Source of the DNA: SABI01 sp028532915
GTDB lineage: Bacteria; Spirochaetota; Spirochaetia; Sphaerochaetales; Sphaerochaetaceae
Reading direction: 5' to 3'
Assembly: GCA_963677225.1 (NCBI GenBank)
Contig: OY781923.1
Span: forward strand, 620,001-684,000
Length of the DNA stretch: 64,000 bases
The position numbers were made by a program, and so were the translations under genes. This document shows, piece by piece, positions 7,626-15,559 of this stretch. Within the stretch, counting starts at the first letter, position 1; each line of letters opens with the position of its first letter. Below the pieces are notes generated by a model, which was not told where the DNA came from, made no database searches, and saw only the letters and a list, made by a program, of their open reading frames with translations.

Positions 7626-8752
7626 TGGATAGCCGATATTTTGATAGATCACAGATGAGATACTTTCCTCTGAGTGAACGTTACAGCAAAGTCGAGATAG
7701 TAAAGGAAGTGATAGATCCTGAATCTTATAATCGTCCGATACCGCAAGAAGTCGTTCAAAGAACAAAGGAAGTGGCTTTGCAGATCGTGAGAGCCAGAAA
7801 GAATGAATCTTCGGTGATTATGGCCTTCGGGGCTCATTCAATCAAAAACGGTCTCGGTTCACTTCTTGGCGACATGATGAAAAGAGGTTGGATAACTCAC
7901 CTTGCAACCAATGGTGCCGGAGTGATTCATGACTGGGAGTTTTCGTATCTCGGCAGAAGCAGTGAGGATGTGAAAGCGAATGTGCAGAAAGGCAGGTTCG
8001 GCACCTGGCGCGAGACAGGGTTTTTCATTAACCTCGCTCTGGCAGTAGGTTCATACCGCAATCTGGGGTACGGAGAGTCAATCGGAGCTTTCATCAGCAA
8101 TGACGGGATCGATATTCCTTCAAAAAAGGAACTTGGATCGGCTATAACCTCTTCACTGGAATCGAAGCATCGGTTTGAAATCATATCAGCTGCCGCCGAT
8201 CTTCTTGAGCTCATCGATCGCTTCGAACTCGAGGAAGGTTTTCTTTCTGTCGCACATCCGTTCAGTTTCTACAGTGCACAGTCGGCAGCCTATAAACTGG
8301 GCTTGCCGTTTACCAGTCACCCGATGTTCGGTCACGATATCATCTATACTCATGATGCGAACAAGGGGTCGGTTATAGGAAGGGTTGCACAAAGAGATTT
8401 CCTTTCGTTTGCACAGAGTGTCAGCAATCTTGAAAAAGGTGTCTATCTTTCTGTAGGGTCAGCAGTCATGTCTCCAATGATTTTTGAAAAATCTCTGTCC
8501 ATGGCCAGGAATGTAAGTCTGCAGCATGAAGGAGACATCCGTGATTTCGATATCCACGTTGTGGACCTTCAGCCTTCCTCCTGGGACTGGTCGAAGGGAG
8601 AGCCGCCTTCTTCTTCCGCTGAATATTATCTGAGATTCATGAAGACCTTCAACAGAATGGGAAGACGTGTGAGTTATCTCTCTGCGGATAACCGTGATTT
8701 TCTTGTTAGCTTATACAGGGACCTTGATGAACTTGAAAAGGCGGTGAAGTGA
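7622..8752 (+). CDS. Uncharacterised conserved protein of the mannoside operon
   Basis: The start at 7622 gives an ATGA overlap with the preceding stop; an ATG at 7610 is also possible. The protein has about 377 residues, no signal peptide and no membrane segment. Conserved-looking blocks are VIMAFGAHSIKNGLGSLLGD, THLATNGAGVIHDWEFSYLG and KGRFGTWRETGFFINLAL. The glycine-rich TNGAG block faintly recalls the NAD-binding part of deoxyhypusine-synthase-like enzymes, but I cannot confirm this and do not assign a reaction. Translational coupling to a sugar kinase and a ROK protein suggests a cytoplasmic enzyme of the same sugar pathway. Confidence 0.55.
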   Translation: MMDSRYFDRSQMRYFPLSERYSKVEIVKEVIDPESYNRPIPQEVVQRTKEVALQIVRARKNESSVIMAFGAHSIKNGLGSLLGDMMKRGWITHLATNGAGVIHDWEFSYLGRSSEDVKANVQKGRFGTWRETGFFINLALAVGSYRNLGYGESIGAFISNDGIDIPSKKELGSAITSSLESKHRFEIISAAADLLELIDRFELEEGFLSVAHPFSFYSAQSAAYKLGLPFTSHPMFGHDIIYTHDANKGSVIGRVAQRDFLSFAQSVSNLEKGVYLSVGSAVMSPMIFEKSLSMARNVSLQHEGDIRDFDIHVVDLQPSSWDWSKGEPPSSSAEYYLRFMKTFNRMGRRVSYLSADNRDFLVSLYRDLDELEKAVK

Positions 8753-9648
8753 TGTTTATCGGTGTTGATATCGGAGGAACGAAAACAAGCGTGAGTGTAG
8801 GGAATGATTCCGGAACTATCATCGAGAAGAGTGTTTTCGGTACAGACCCTTCTTTGCAGCATGCGCTGCAGAATATCTGCGAAAGTATTGATCATCTGGT
8901 GCTGAAGTACGGAAAGGAGTTTATCAGAGGGATAGGCATCGCCTGCGGCGGTCCTCTTGATGCCCGTAACGGAATCGTTCTGTCCCCACCCAATCTCCCT
9001 TCCTGGAGCAATGTGCGAATCGTCGATATTCTGCAGAAAAGATTCGATATTCCGACCTTCATTGAAAATGATGCGAACGCATGTGTGCTTGCAGAATGGT
9101 ATTACGGTAACGGAAAAGGATGCAATAACCTGATCTTTCTCACCTTCGGTACAGGTCTCGGGGCCGGAATGATTCTCAACGGAGAACTCTATCAGGGAGC
9201 AATCGGACTGTCCGGTGAGATAGGGCATGTAAGGATCGCGGAGGATGGACCTGATTCCTACGGGAAACGTGGTTCTCTGGAAGGGTACTGCAGTGGAGGA
9301 GGGATCAGTCTGCTCTACCGGCAGCATTTCGGGGAGACGCTCACTACTGAACAAATCTGCAAGCTGGCGAGGCGGGGTGAAGGTGCTGCTCTAAAGATCG
9401 TCAAAGACAGTGCCGCGATGCTGGGGCGCGGAGTCTCGATCCTGATCGATCTGATCAATCCCGAAAAGATAATCATCGGCAGCGTATACACAAAGAATGA
9501 GGACCTGTTCAGAGAGGAGATGATGGCTGTGGTCACCAGGGAATCCCTGCGACAGTCGGCAGCTTGCTGTGAGATCGTCATCTCCGGTCTGGCTGATTCT
9601 CTAGGGGATGTTGCAGCGGTTAGTGTCGCTGTTAATAAAAGTAGATGA
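8752..9648 (+). CDS. ROK-family sugar kinase-like protein
   Basis: The ATG at 8752 overlaps the previous stop as TGATG and follows AAAGGCGG; a GTG at 8749 is the alternative. The ATP-binding motif IGVDIGGTKTSVSVG is at the N-terminus. Other sugar-kinase motifs present are IENDANACVLAEW (with the catalytic Asp), FLTFGTGLGAGMILNG and ELYQGAIGLSGEIGH. The usual ROK zinc motif CxCGxxGCxE is replaced by a sequence around YGKRGSLEGYCSGGG, so zinc binding is probably lost. It has no helix-turn-helix, so it is a kinase-type ROK protein, not a repressor. The likely role is phosphorylating a hexose released by the mannosidases. Confidence 0.85.
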   Translation: MFIGVDIGGTKTSVSVGNDSGTIIEKSVFGTDPSLQHALQNICESIDHLVLKYGKEFIRGIGIACGGPLDARNGIVLSPPNLPSWSNVRIVDILQKRFDIPTFIENDANACVLAEWYYGNGKGCNNLIFLTFGTGLGAGMILNGELYQGAIGLSGEIGHVRIAEDGPDSYGKRGSLEGYCSGGGISLLYRQHFGETLTTEQICKLARRGEGAALKIVKDSAAMLGRGVSILIDLINPEKIIIGSVYTKNEDLFREEMMAVVTRESLRQSAACCEIVISGLADSLGDVAAVSVAVNKSR

Positions 9649-9681
9649 CGAGCATATCTTGCAGGATAAAAACAGTTTAAA

Positions 9682-9695
9682 TGTAACCGTTTACA
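9682..9695. promoter_or_regulatory. LacI-type operator O3
   Basis: TGTAACCGTTTACA is an imperfect palindrome 34 bases after the ROK stop codon and about 202 bases upstream of O4 (centre to centre). Confidence 0.65.
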
Positions 9696-9847
9696 AAATT
9701 ATTTAGTATAATTTTATTACCTTGAGATTCATTGATTTTATCAACCTGAGGATTGATGTATATAATAGTTAACATTTATAATATAGAAAATTATTAATGA
9801 ATTATTTTTTAATTTAAGATAAGCTTGCTAATTAATATAAATTTTTC

Positions 9848-9876
9848 TTGACAAATGATTATTTGGAATTTATTCT
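9848..9876 (+). promoter_or_regulatory. Internal promoter before the ABC importer genes
   Basis: TTGACA at 9848-9853 and TATTCT at 9871-9876 have a 17-base spacer. The 271-base gap between the ROK gene and the binding-protein gene is AT-rich and holds this promoter and two operators. Confidence 0.75.
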
Positions 9877-9881
9877 TCATA

Positions 9882-9899
9882 TATGTAACCGGTTACATA
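9882..9899. promoter_or_regulatory. LacI-type operator O4 (perfect palindrome)
   Basis: TATGTAACCGGTTACATA is an 18-bp perfect palindrome beginning six bases downstream of the -10 box. It is the best operator copy in the window. Confidence 0.8.
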
Positions 9900-9919
9900 A
9901 CTATTATTGGAGGTTTTAT

Positions 9920-11269
9920 ATGGCAAAAAAAATGTTGGTTTCCGTAGTGATGCTGCTGTGCCTGGTTTCAGTGGTTTTTGCTCAGGCAGAAAAAGAGGAT
10001 GCCATCGTAGTTACAGAAGATTACGTTGGTAATGTTAATGCTGAAAAGGTTCTCACAGTTGCGATCAACCGTGATGATACGATTCGCAGTCCTTACGAAT
10101 CTCGTGTGGCTTACATCGAAGAAGCTGCAATGAAATGGGCTGAGGCATATCCTGAATGGGGAATTGAACTGAAAGTTCTCACACCCGGTCAGATCTCCCA
10201 GGATATGGCTCGACTCCTTACCGAAGCTGAACAGGGCGTAGCTCCAGATTTTATTCACCTGGATTCGTTCTGGGTAGGTAACTTCCTCGATGCAGGACTT
10301 TTACAGCCAATCGATCCGTATATCACACAGGCTGATAAGGACGCCTTCTTCGACTGGACAAAGGGTGTTACCATGCGTGACGGCAAACAGTATGCTATCT
10401 GGGGTGAGACCGATGCACGTCTTCTCTATTACAGAAAAGACCTTATCGACACTCCTCCAAGAACATGGGACGATCTGATCGAAGCCGCTCTGATGGTACA
10501 GGACAAGTACGGAATCAAAGGATTCCTCACACCTGCCGGTCAGTCCGAATCTGCTTCCAATGAGAATACATGGGCATATTTCTGGGCACAGGGAGGAGAG
10601 ATATTCGGTGAGAATTCAAGACCTGTCTTAGGTGAAGGCGAGAACCGCCAGAAACTCATCAACGTCTATGCCTTCATGAAACGTCTGATCGATACCGGCG
10701 CTTCTCCGAAAGATATCATCAGCATGACAGGGTTCGACCCGATCATGAGTGAAGTGAGAGCAGATAATGTCGGCCTGATCATCCAGGGTACCTGGGCTGT
10801 TTCCCAGATCAATGATATCGTAGAGGACGCCGATGAGAAATGGGATTTTGTTCCTTATCCTCAGATGGATGCCGATACCTATGCGAACAGTAACGGCGGA
10901 TGGACATGGGCTGTACTGACTGAAGACAAAGAGAAACAGGAAGTTGCCATGAGTTATATCATGAGCATGGTAGGGTCGAAGGATGCGATGGCTGCACGTG
11001 CAAAAGCTTTCAACTACATCCCGACCAGATCCGATGTGTTTGAATCAGATTCATATTTCAGTGATGATCCAATCCAGCAGAGATTCTTCGAAGAACTGAA
11101 GAATGGACATGCCCGTCCTGCTTCTTCTCTCTATCCCACAATCTCGGGACTGAACGCAAGAATGATGGGTGAAGTCCTTATCGGTAATAAGACTCCAGCC
11201 GAAGCTGTTGATGAACTTCAGCGCCTTGCTTTGGTTGAGTGGGAAGAATGGTTAGGAACTCAAAACTAG
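9920..11269 (+). CDS. ABC sugar-binding protein, family 1
   Basis: The start is the ATG at 9920 after TTGGAGG; a longer in-frame ORF would run through the promoter and operator. The 449-residue protein starts with a signal peptide (MAKKMLVSVVMLLCLV...VFAQA). It has the solute-binding family 1 pattern, including APDFIHLDSFWVGNFLDAG, YYRKDLIDTPPRTWDDLIEA and GLIIQGTWAVSQI. It probably captures mannosides or a related oligosaccharide for the two permeases that follow. The signal end lacks an obvious lipobox cysteine, as in many spirochaete binding proteins. Confidence 0.9.
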   Translation: MAKKMLVSVVMLLCLVSVVFAQAEKEDAIVVTEDYVGNVNAEKVLTVAINRDDTIRSPYESRVAYIEEAAMKWAEAYPEWGIELKVLTPGQISQDMARLLTEAEQGVAPDFIHLDSFWVGNFLDAGLLQPIDPYITQADKDAFFDWTKGVTMRDGKQYAIWGETDARLLYYRKDLIDTPPRTWDDLIEAALMVQDKYGIKGFLTPAGQSESASNENTWAYFWAQGGEIFGENSRPVLGEGENRQKLINVYAFMKRLIDTGASPKDIISMTGFDPIMSEVRADNVGLIIQGTWAVSQINDIVEDADEKWDFVPYPQMDADTYANSNGGWTWAVLTEDKEKQEVAMSYIMSMVGSKDAMAARAKAFNYIPTRSDVFESDSYFSDDPIQQRFFEELKNGHARPASSLYPTISGLNARMMGEVLIGNKTPAEAVDELQRLALVEWEEWLGTQN

Positions 11270-11289
11270 AGCAGTATTGAAAATTAGTT

Positions 11290-11321
11290 GACATCTTGGC
11301 TCTCTTATAAGCTAAGATGTC
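11290..11321 (+). terminator. Intra-operon hairpin after the binding-protein gene
   Basis: GACATCTTGGCT at 11290-11301 pairs with AGCTAAGATGTC at 11310-11321 (one G-T pair) around an eight-base loop. No long T-run follows, so it is more likely an mRNA-stabilising or partial-termination element that lets the binding protein be made in excess over the permeases. Confidence 0.55.
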
Positions 11322-11355
11322 GACAATTATGTACATCTATTGAAGGGGAGGATAC

Positions 11356-12240
11356 ATGCTTCTACAAAAAAGAGCGACCTTAGACCGCCAGGGGAAATGG
11401 TGGGTGTGGGTCCTGCCATTACTGCTTATACTGGGATTATTCTACCTTTATCCGATTCTCAGTATTTTCCGCCTGAGTTTTACCGACAGCAGGGTGGGAA
11501 ACCCTAATTTCTCATATACTTTATCTTCGTATAAAGCGGTTCTAACCGATGTAACTCTGTGGAGGGTTCTCAAAGTAACTCTGATATTCTCTCTGAGTTC
11601 GGTTTTTTTTCAATTGTTTCTCGGTCTTATCACGGCACTGCTTATCAAGAAAGATTTGTTCGGAGCCGGCCTGGTAAAACTTTCAATGGTATTCGCCTGG
11701 GTCGTTCCCGGAATCATCACCGGTATTATGTGGCAGATGATCTACAGTTCCAATAGCTGGGGTATTCTGAATTACGTCATTCAGAAACTGGGCTTTTCAG
11801 CTGTTCCGTTTCTGTCGGACCCTGTTCTGGCTCTGACCGCTGCAATCATCGCAAACGTATGGAGAGGTACAGGATTCAGCGGAATCATGCAGTATGCCGC
11901 ATTGTGCGCAATACCGAATGAGCTGTACGAATCGGCGAAGATAGACGGTGCGAGTGCCTGGCAGAGTTTCTGGGCGATCACACTACCTCAGCTTAAACCT
12001 ATGCTGATGATCAATGTTGTTCTGATTACGATCTATTCGTTCAACACATACGATTCGATCTATGCACTTACCAGAGGAGGTCCCGGCGGGTCTACAACCG
12101 TCATCTCTCTGCAGGCATACGAATCGGTGTTTTCATATCTTCAGCTGGGACGGGGATCAGTGTATGCAATTTTTATGACACTTCTGTCTGTTGTATTCAC
12201 GCTCATCTATATACGATTGTTAGATTCAGAGGAAAAATAG
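11356..12240 (+). CDS. ABC sugar permease, MalF-like
   Basis: The 294-residue inner-membrane protein has six predicted membrane segments, starting with WWVWVLPLLLILGLFYLYPI. The EAA loop that contacts the ATPase is seen as ELYESAKIDGASAWQSFWAI followed by TLPQLKP. A strong ribosome site (GGGGAGG) precedes the ATG. It pairs with the next gene to form the transmembrane channel. No ATPase gene occurs in this operon, so a shared MsmK/UgpC-type subunit encoded elsewhere must energise it. Confidence 0.92.
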   Translation: MLLQKRATLDRQGKWWVWVLPLLLILGLFYLYPILSIFRLSFTDSRVGNPNFSYTLSSYKAVLTDVTLWRVLKVTLIFSLSSVFFQLFLGLITALLIKKDLFGAGLVKLSMVFAWVVPGIITGIMWQMIYSSNSWGILNYVIQKLGFSAVPFLSDPVLALTAAIIANVWRGTGFSGIMQYAALCAIPNELYESAKIDGASAWQSFWAITLPQLKPMLMINVVLITIYSFNTYDSIYALTRGGPGGSTTVISLQAYESVFSYLQLGRGSVYAIFMTLLSVVFTLIYIRLLDSEEK

Positions 12241-12244
12241 AACA

Positions 12245-13099
12245 ATGAAGTTACAAGTATCAAAATATAAAACGGCACGGACTGCGAAAGATACAGGTGT
12301 GATCTTTCTATACTTTCTAATGATTGTCTTCTTCCTGGGACCAATCCTCTGGATATTGTCGATAGCTTTCAAATCCCCACAGGAGCTTTTCTCGACTCCT
12401 ACTCTGATTCCGAGGAACCCGACACTGGAAAATTTTAAATATGTTTTTACCCGCACGAGAATGCCTGTTTACATCTGGAATTCGATCCGTCTGGTAATTT
12501 ATACTGTTCTGGGAACACTCGCTGTCGCTATACCTGCCGCATTCGCATTTTCACGATTCAAGTTCAAACATAAGAGTGGGATGCTGCTGCTCATCCTTCT
12601 GTTTCAGATGATTTCGGCTGTTGTTATTTCAATCCCTCTGTTCAGATATTATTCTCAGCTTAATCTTCTGAACAACTACTTCGGACTTGTGATGGTCTAT
12701 GTGGCAATCCAGACACCGTTTGCCACCTATCTGATGAAAGGAGTGTTCGACGGAGTTCCGAAGGATCTCGATGAATCCGCGTTCATAGATGGTGCTACAC
12801 GATTTCAGGTACTCACCAGAATCATAATCCCGGTCTCCCGTTCAGGTATATCGAGTGCGATAATCTTTATTTCGATCAATGCATGGTCACAGTTCATTAT
12901 ACCGTTTTTCCTTATCAACAAAGACAAGATGTATCCGGTCGCAGTAGGTATCCTGATGGCACAGGGTTCGTTTCAGGATATCAGTATCCAGTACGTCGCA
13001 GCCGCTGCGATTATTGGTCTGCTGCCGGCGGTTCTCATCGTCCTGTTCTTGCAGAAATTCATCGTATCGGCACTGCTTGCAGGATCCATCAAAGGCTAG
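12245..13099 (+). CDS. ABC sugar permease, MalG-like
   Basis: The 284-residue protein has six predicted membrane segments and the EAA loop DLDESAFIDGATRFQVLTRI, then IIPVSRSG. It starts five bases after the preceding stop. It is the second half of the importer channel, serving the binding protein at 9920. Confidence 0.92.
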   Translation: MKLQVSKYKTARTAKDTGVIFLYFLMIVFFLGPILWILSIAFKSPQELFSTPTLIPRNPTLENFKYVFTRTRMPVYIWNSIRLVIYTVLGTLAVAIPAAFAFSRFKFKHKSGMLLLILLFQMISAVVISIPLFRYYSQLNLLNNYFGLVMVYVAIQTPFATYLMKGVFDGVPKDLDESAFIDGATRFQVLTRIIIPVSRSGISSAIIFISINAWSQFIIPFFLINKDKMYPVAVGILMAQGSFQDISIQYVAAAAIIGLLPAVLIVLFLQKFIVSALLAGSIKG

Positions 13100-13126
13100 A
13101 AATCACTAGAACAGGGGAGAAATGCC

Positions 13127-15559
13127 ATGGAAACTAAGAAGAATCATATTCACCTTATAGGGAATGCACACATAGATGTGTTGTGGCTGTGGGACTGGAA
13201 TGAGGGAATCCAGGAGATCCGGTCTACATTCGCTTCGGCTCTCGATCGTATAGATGAACATGACGATTTCATCTTTATCTCTGCCTGTGCATATTATTAT
13301 CAGGTGGTGGAAAGGGTAGACCCTCCTCTGTTCAGACGGATTCGGAAGGCTGTAGCGGATGGACGATGGCATATTACAGGGGGATGGTGGCTTCAGCCTG
13401 ATTGTAATGCTCCTTCTGCAGAGTCGTTTGTTCGTCAGGGTCTCTACGGTCAACGCTATTATCTGAAGAGGTTTAATAAGATCGCTACCTCCGGATACAA
13501 TGTCGACTCCTTCGGTCACAACGGGAATCTACCTCAAATCCTAAAGAAAATGGGTATAAACCATTATGTTTTCATGCGTCCAGGAAAGAGCGAGAAGAAG
13601 CTTCCCTCCAGTGTTTTCGAATGGGTCGGGATCGATGGGTCGAAGGTCAGGGCTTTCAGAATTCCTCCCAACTACAACAACAGCAGCGACTGGGGAGAAC
13701 TACTCGATGACAAGATTGCTATGATGAGAGAATATATAAAGGATGAAAAGCTTCCTCTTATGGCATTTTATGGAGTAGGAAATCACGGAGGTGGACCAAC
13801 AAAGGAGAACCTGAAGATTCTCGACAGCTACTGTGAAAAGGATCCTTCAATCTTTTACAGTGATGTAGGCAAGTACTTCGATCAATTGAAAGACTGCTTT
13901 GAGCTGCATCAGGTGAAAGATGATCTGCAGTTTCATGCGATTGGATGTTATAGTGCCTACAGCCGGATCAAAAAGCTCAACAACAGGGCAGAGAACGCTC
14001 TCGTGTGCACAGAAAAGATTCTTTCGGTGACGAACGCTCCGCAGTCAGATTTCGATATGGTGACAGAAAGCTGGAAAAAGGTCCTGGTGAACCAGTTCCA
14101 TGATGCTCTGGGTGGATGCAGCATCCCGCAGGCCTACGATAAGGTCATCAACAGTTATGGATCGGCTTTGGAATGTGCCGACGAACTAACCACCTTCTCA
14201 CTGCAACAACTTGTTTCTCGCATAAAGACTTTCGATGAAGGATCTACACTGATCATATTCAATCCTCATCCGTGGGAAATCTCTCAGATGATTGAACTGA
14301 ATATACTGTGTGAAAAGATAATTGATCTTCAAGGAAACTCTCTTGACCTCGAAATTGTTCCCAGCGATTCTATAGGGAATTCATTCACTCATCATACGAG
14401 AGTCATCGTTACAGTCCCCCCTTTAGGATATACCGGTTTCCATGTTATCAATCCATCGACTAGATTGAACGGAGAATCTCTTAGAAAAGCACAATACGTG
14501 AGAACTCTGAAGAATACTCTGCGAAGCAATAATCTTACAGTAACAATCGACAGGGAGAGGGGAGTGATCAGTTCAATCAAAGACAACAAGACAGGTATCG
14601 AATATGTTGGACGTGAGGGTATTTCTCCCGTCATGATAGATGATGATTCGGATACCTGGTCCCATGCTCTACATGCCTACAATGGGAGAGTCCATCAGAT
14701 GGACCTTCGTTCGTTCACGATGGTATCTGATGGAAAGGTGTCGACCGAGTATGAACTCGTATATCTGTACAACAACAGTCGTGTAATTCTCCGGTTGATT
14801 CTGATTAAAGACCTTGATGTAATCGATATTTCGATGAGAGTGCAGTTCAATGAACAGCATAAAATTCTGGCGCTCAGATGTGCAGCTGCTGTTGATGATT
14901 CTGCTGTATTCTCTACTGAGATTCCCGGTGGAACAATGGTGCGCGAGGCGAACGGTGACGAATACCCAGTGCAGAGATGGACTCATGTGGGGACCAGCGA
15001 AGGAAAAGGGCTGTGTGTCATCAACAATGGTGTTTACAGTGCGAATTCCAGGTCGAATGTAATGCATCTCACCTGCCTGAGATCACCCATCTATGCTCAT
15101 CATGAACCTGCACATCCGAGAAGTGATATCACCCACAAGTACATGGAATTCGGAGAACATGATTTTTCCTTCCGTATTCTCCCGACCGTTTCTAAGGAGG
15201 ATAAGATCCGCTTTGCCCGTGAGTCGGCTGTGTTTAATCAGAGACCGATTGTGCAGATTGAATCGGTACATGACGGATCCTTACCGTTATCTCATTCGTT
15301 TGCAGCGATAGAGGGGGGAGATTCTATCATGTTGTCGACTATCAAAAGATCTGAGGACAAAGACGGCCTCATTGTCAGGCTGTACGAAACGTGCGGTATA
15401 AAGACGGAGGGAGTATTTAGGTTCGAGAATAAGTCGGTCCGACAGAAATTGTATTTCGAACCGTTCGAGATGAAGACCTTCTATATTGAAGATGGAGGTA
15501 CAGTGAAGGAGACCGATCTTCTTGAACGGCTGAATTTCAGGAATGAAAAGGAGGGATGA
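13127..15559 (+). CDS. GH38 alpha-mannosidase, 810 residues
   Basis: The catalytic domain starts at the N-terminus, with zinc ligands in GNAHIDVLWLW (His15, Asp17) and the nucleophile Asp127 in NVDSFGHNG. The later zinc histidine is in NQFHDALGG. The middle and C-terminal parts match the beta-sandwich domains of the family. There is no signal peptide, so it acts in the cytoplasm on imported oligosaccharide, releasing alpha-linked mannose or a similar sugar. Family length is usually 800-1050 residues, and this is the short form. The stop overlaps the next GH38 gene as ATGA. Confidence 0.9.
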   Translation: METKKNHIHLIGNAHIDVLWLWDWNEGIQEIRSTFASALDRIDEHDDFIFISACAYYYQVVERVDPPLFRRIRKAVADGRWHITGGWWLQPDCNAPSAESFVRQGLYGQRYYLKRFNKIATSGYNVDSFGHNGNLPQILKKMGINHYVFMRPGKSEKKLPSSVFEWVGIDGSKVRAFRIPPNYNNSSDWGELLDDKIAMMREYIKDEKLPLMAFYGVGNHGGGPTKENLKILDSYCEKDPSIFYSDVGKYFDQLKDCFELHQVKDDLQFHAIGCYSAYSRIKKLNNRAENALVCTEKILSVTNAPQSDFDMVTESWKKVLVNQFHDALGGCSIPQAYDKVINSYGSALECADELTTFSLQQLVSRIKTFDEGSTLIIFNPHPWEISQMIELNILCEKIIDLQGNSLDLEIVPSDSIGNSFTHHTRVIVTVPPLGYTGFHVINPSTRLNGESLRKAQYVRTLKNTLRSNNLTVTIDRERGVISSIKDNKTGIEYVGREGISPVMIDDDSDTWSHALHAYNGRVHQMDLRSFTMVSDGKVSTEYELVYLYNNSRVILRLILIKDLDVIDISMRVQFNEQHKILALRCAAAVDDSAVFSTEIPGGTMVREANGDEYPVQRWTHVGTSEGKGLCVINNGVYSANSRSNVMHLTCLRSPIYAHHEPAHPRSDITHKYMEFGEHDFSFRILPTVSKEDKIRFARESAVFNQRPIVQIESVHDGSLPLSHSFAAIEGGDSIMLSTIKRSEDKDGLIVRLYETCGIKTEGVFRFENKSVRQKLYFEPFEMKTFYIEDGGTVKETDLLERLNFRNEKEG

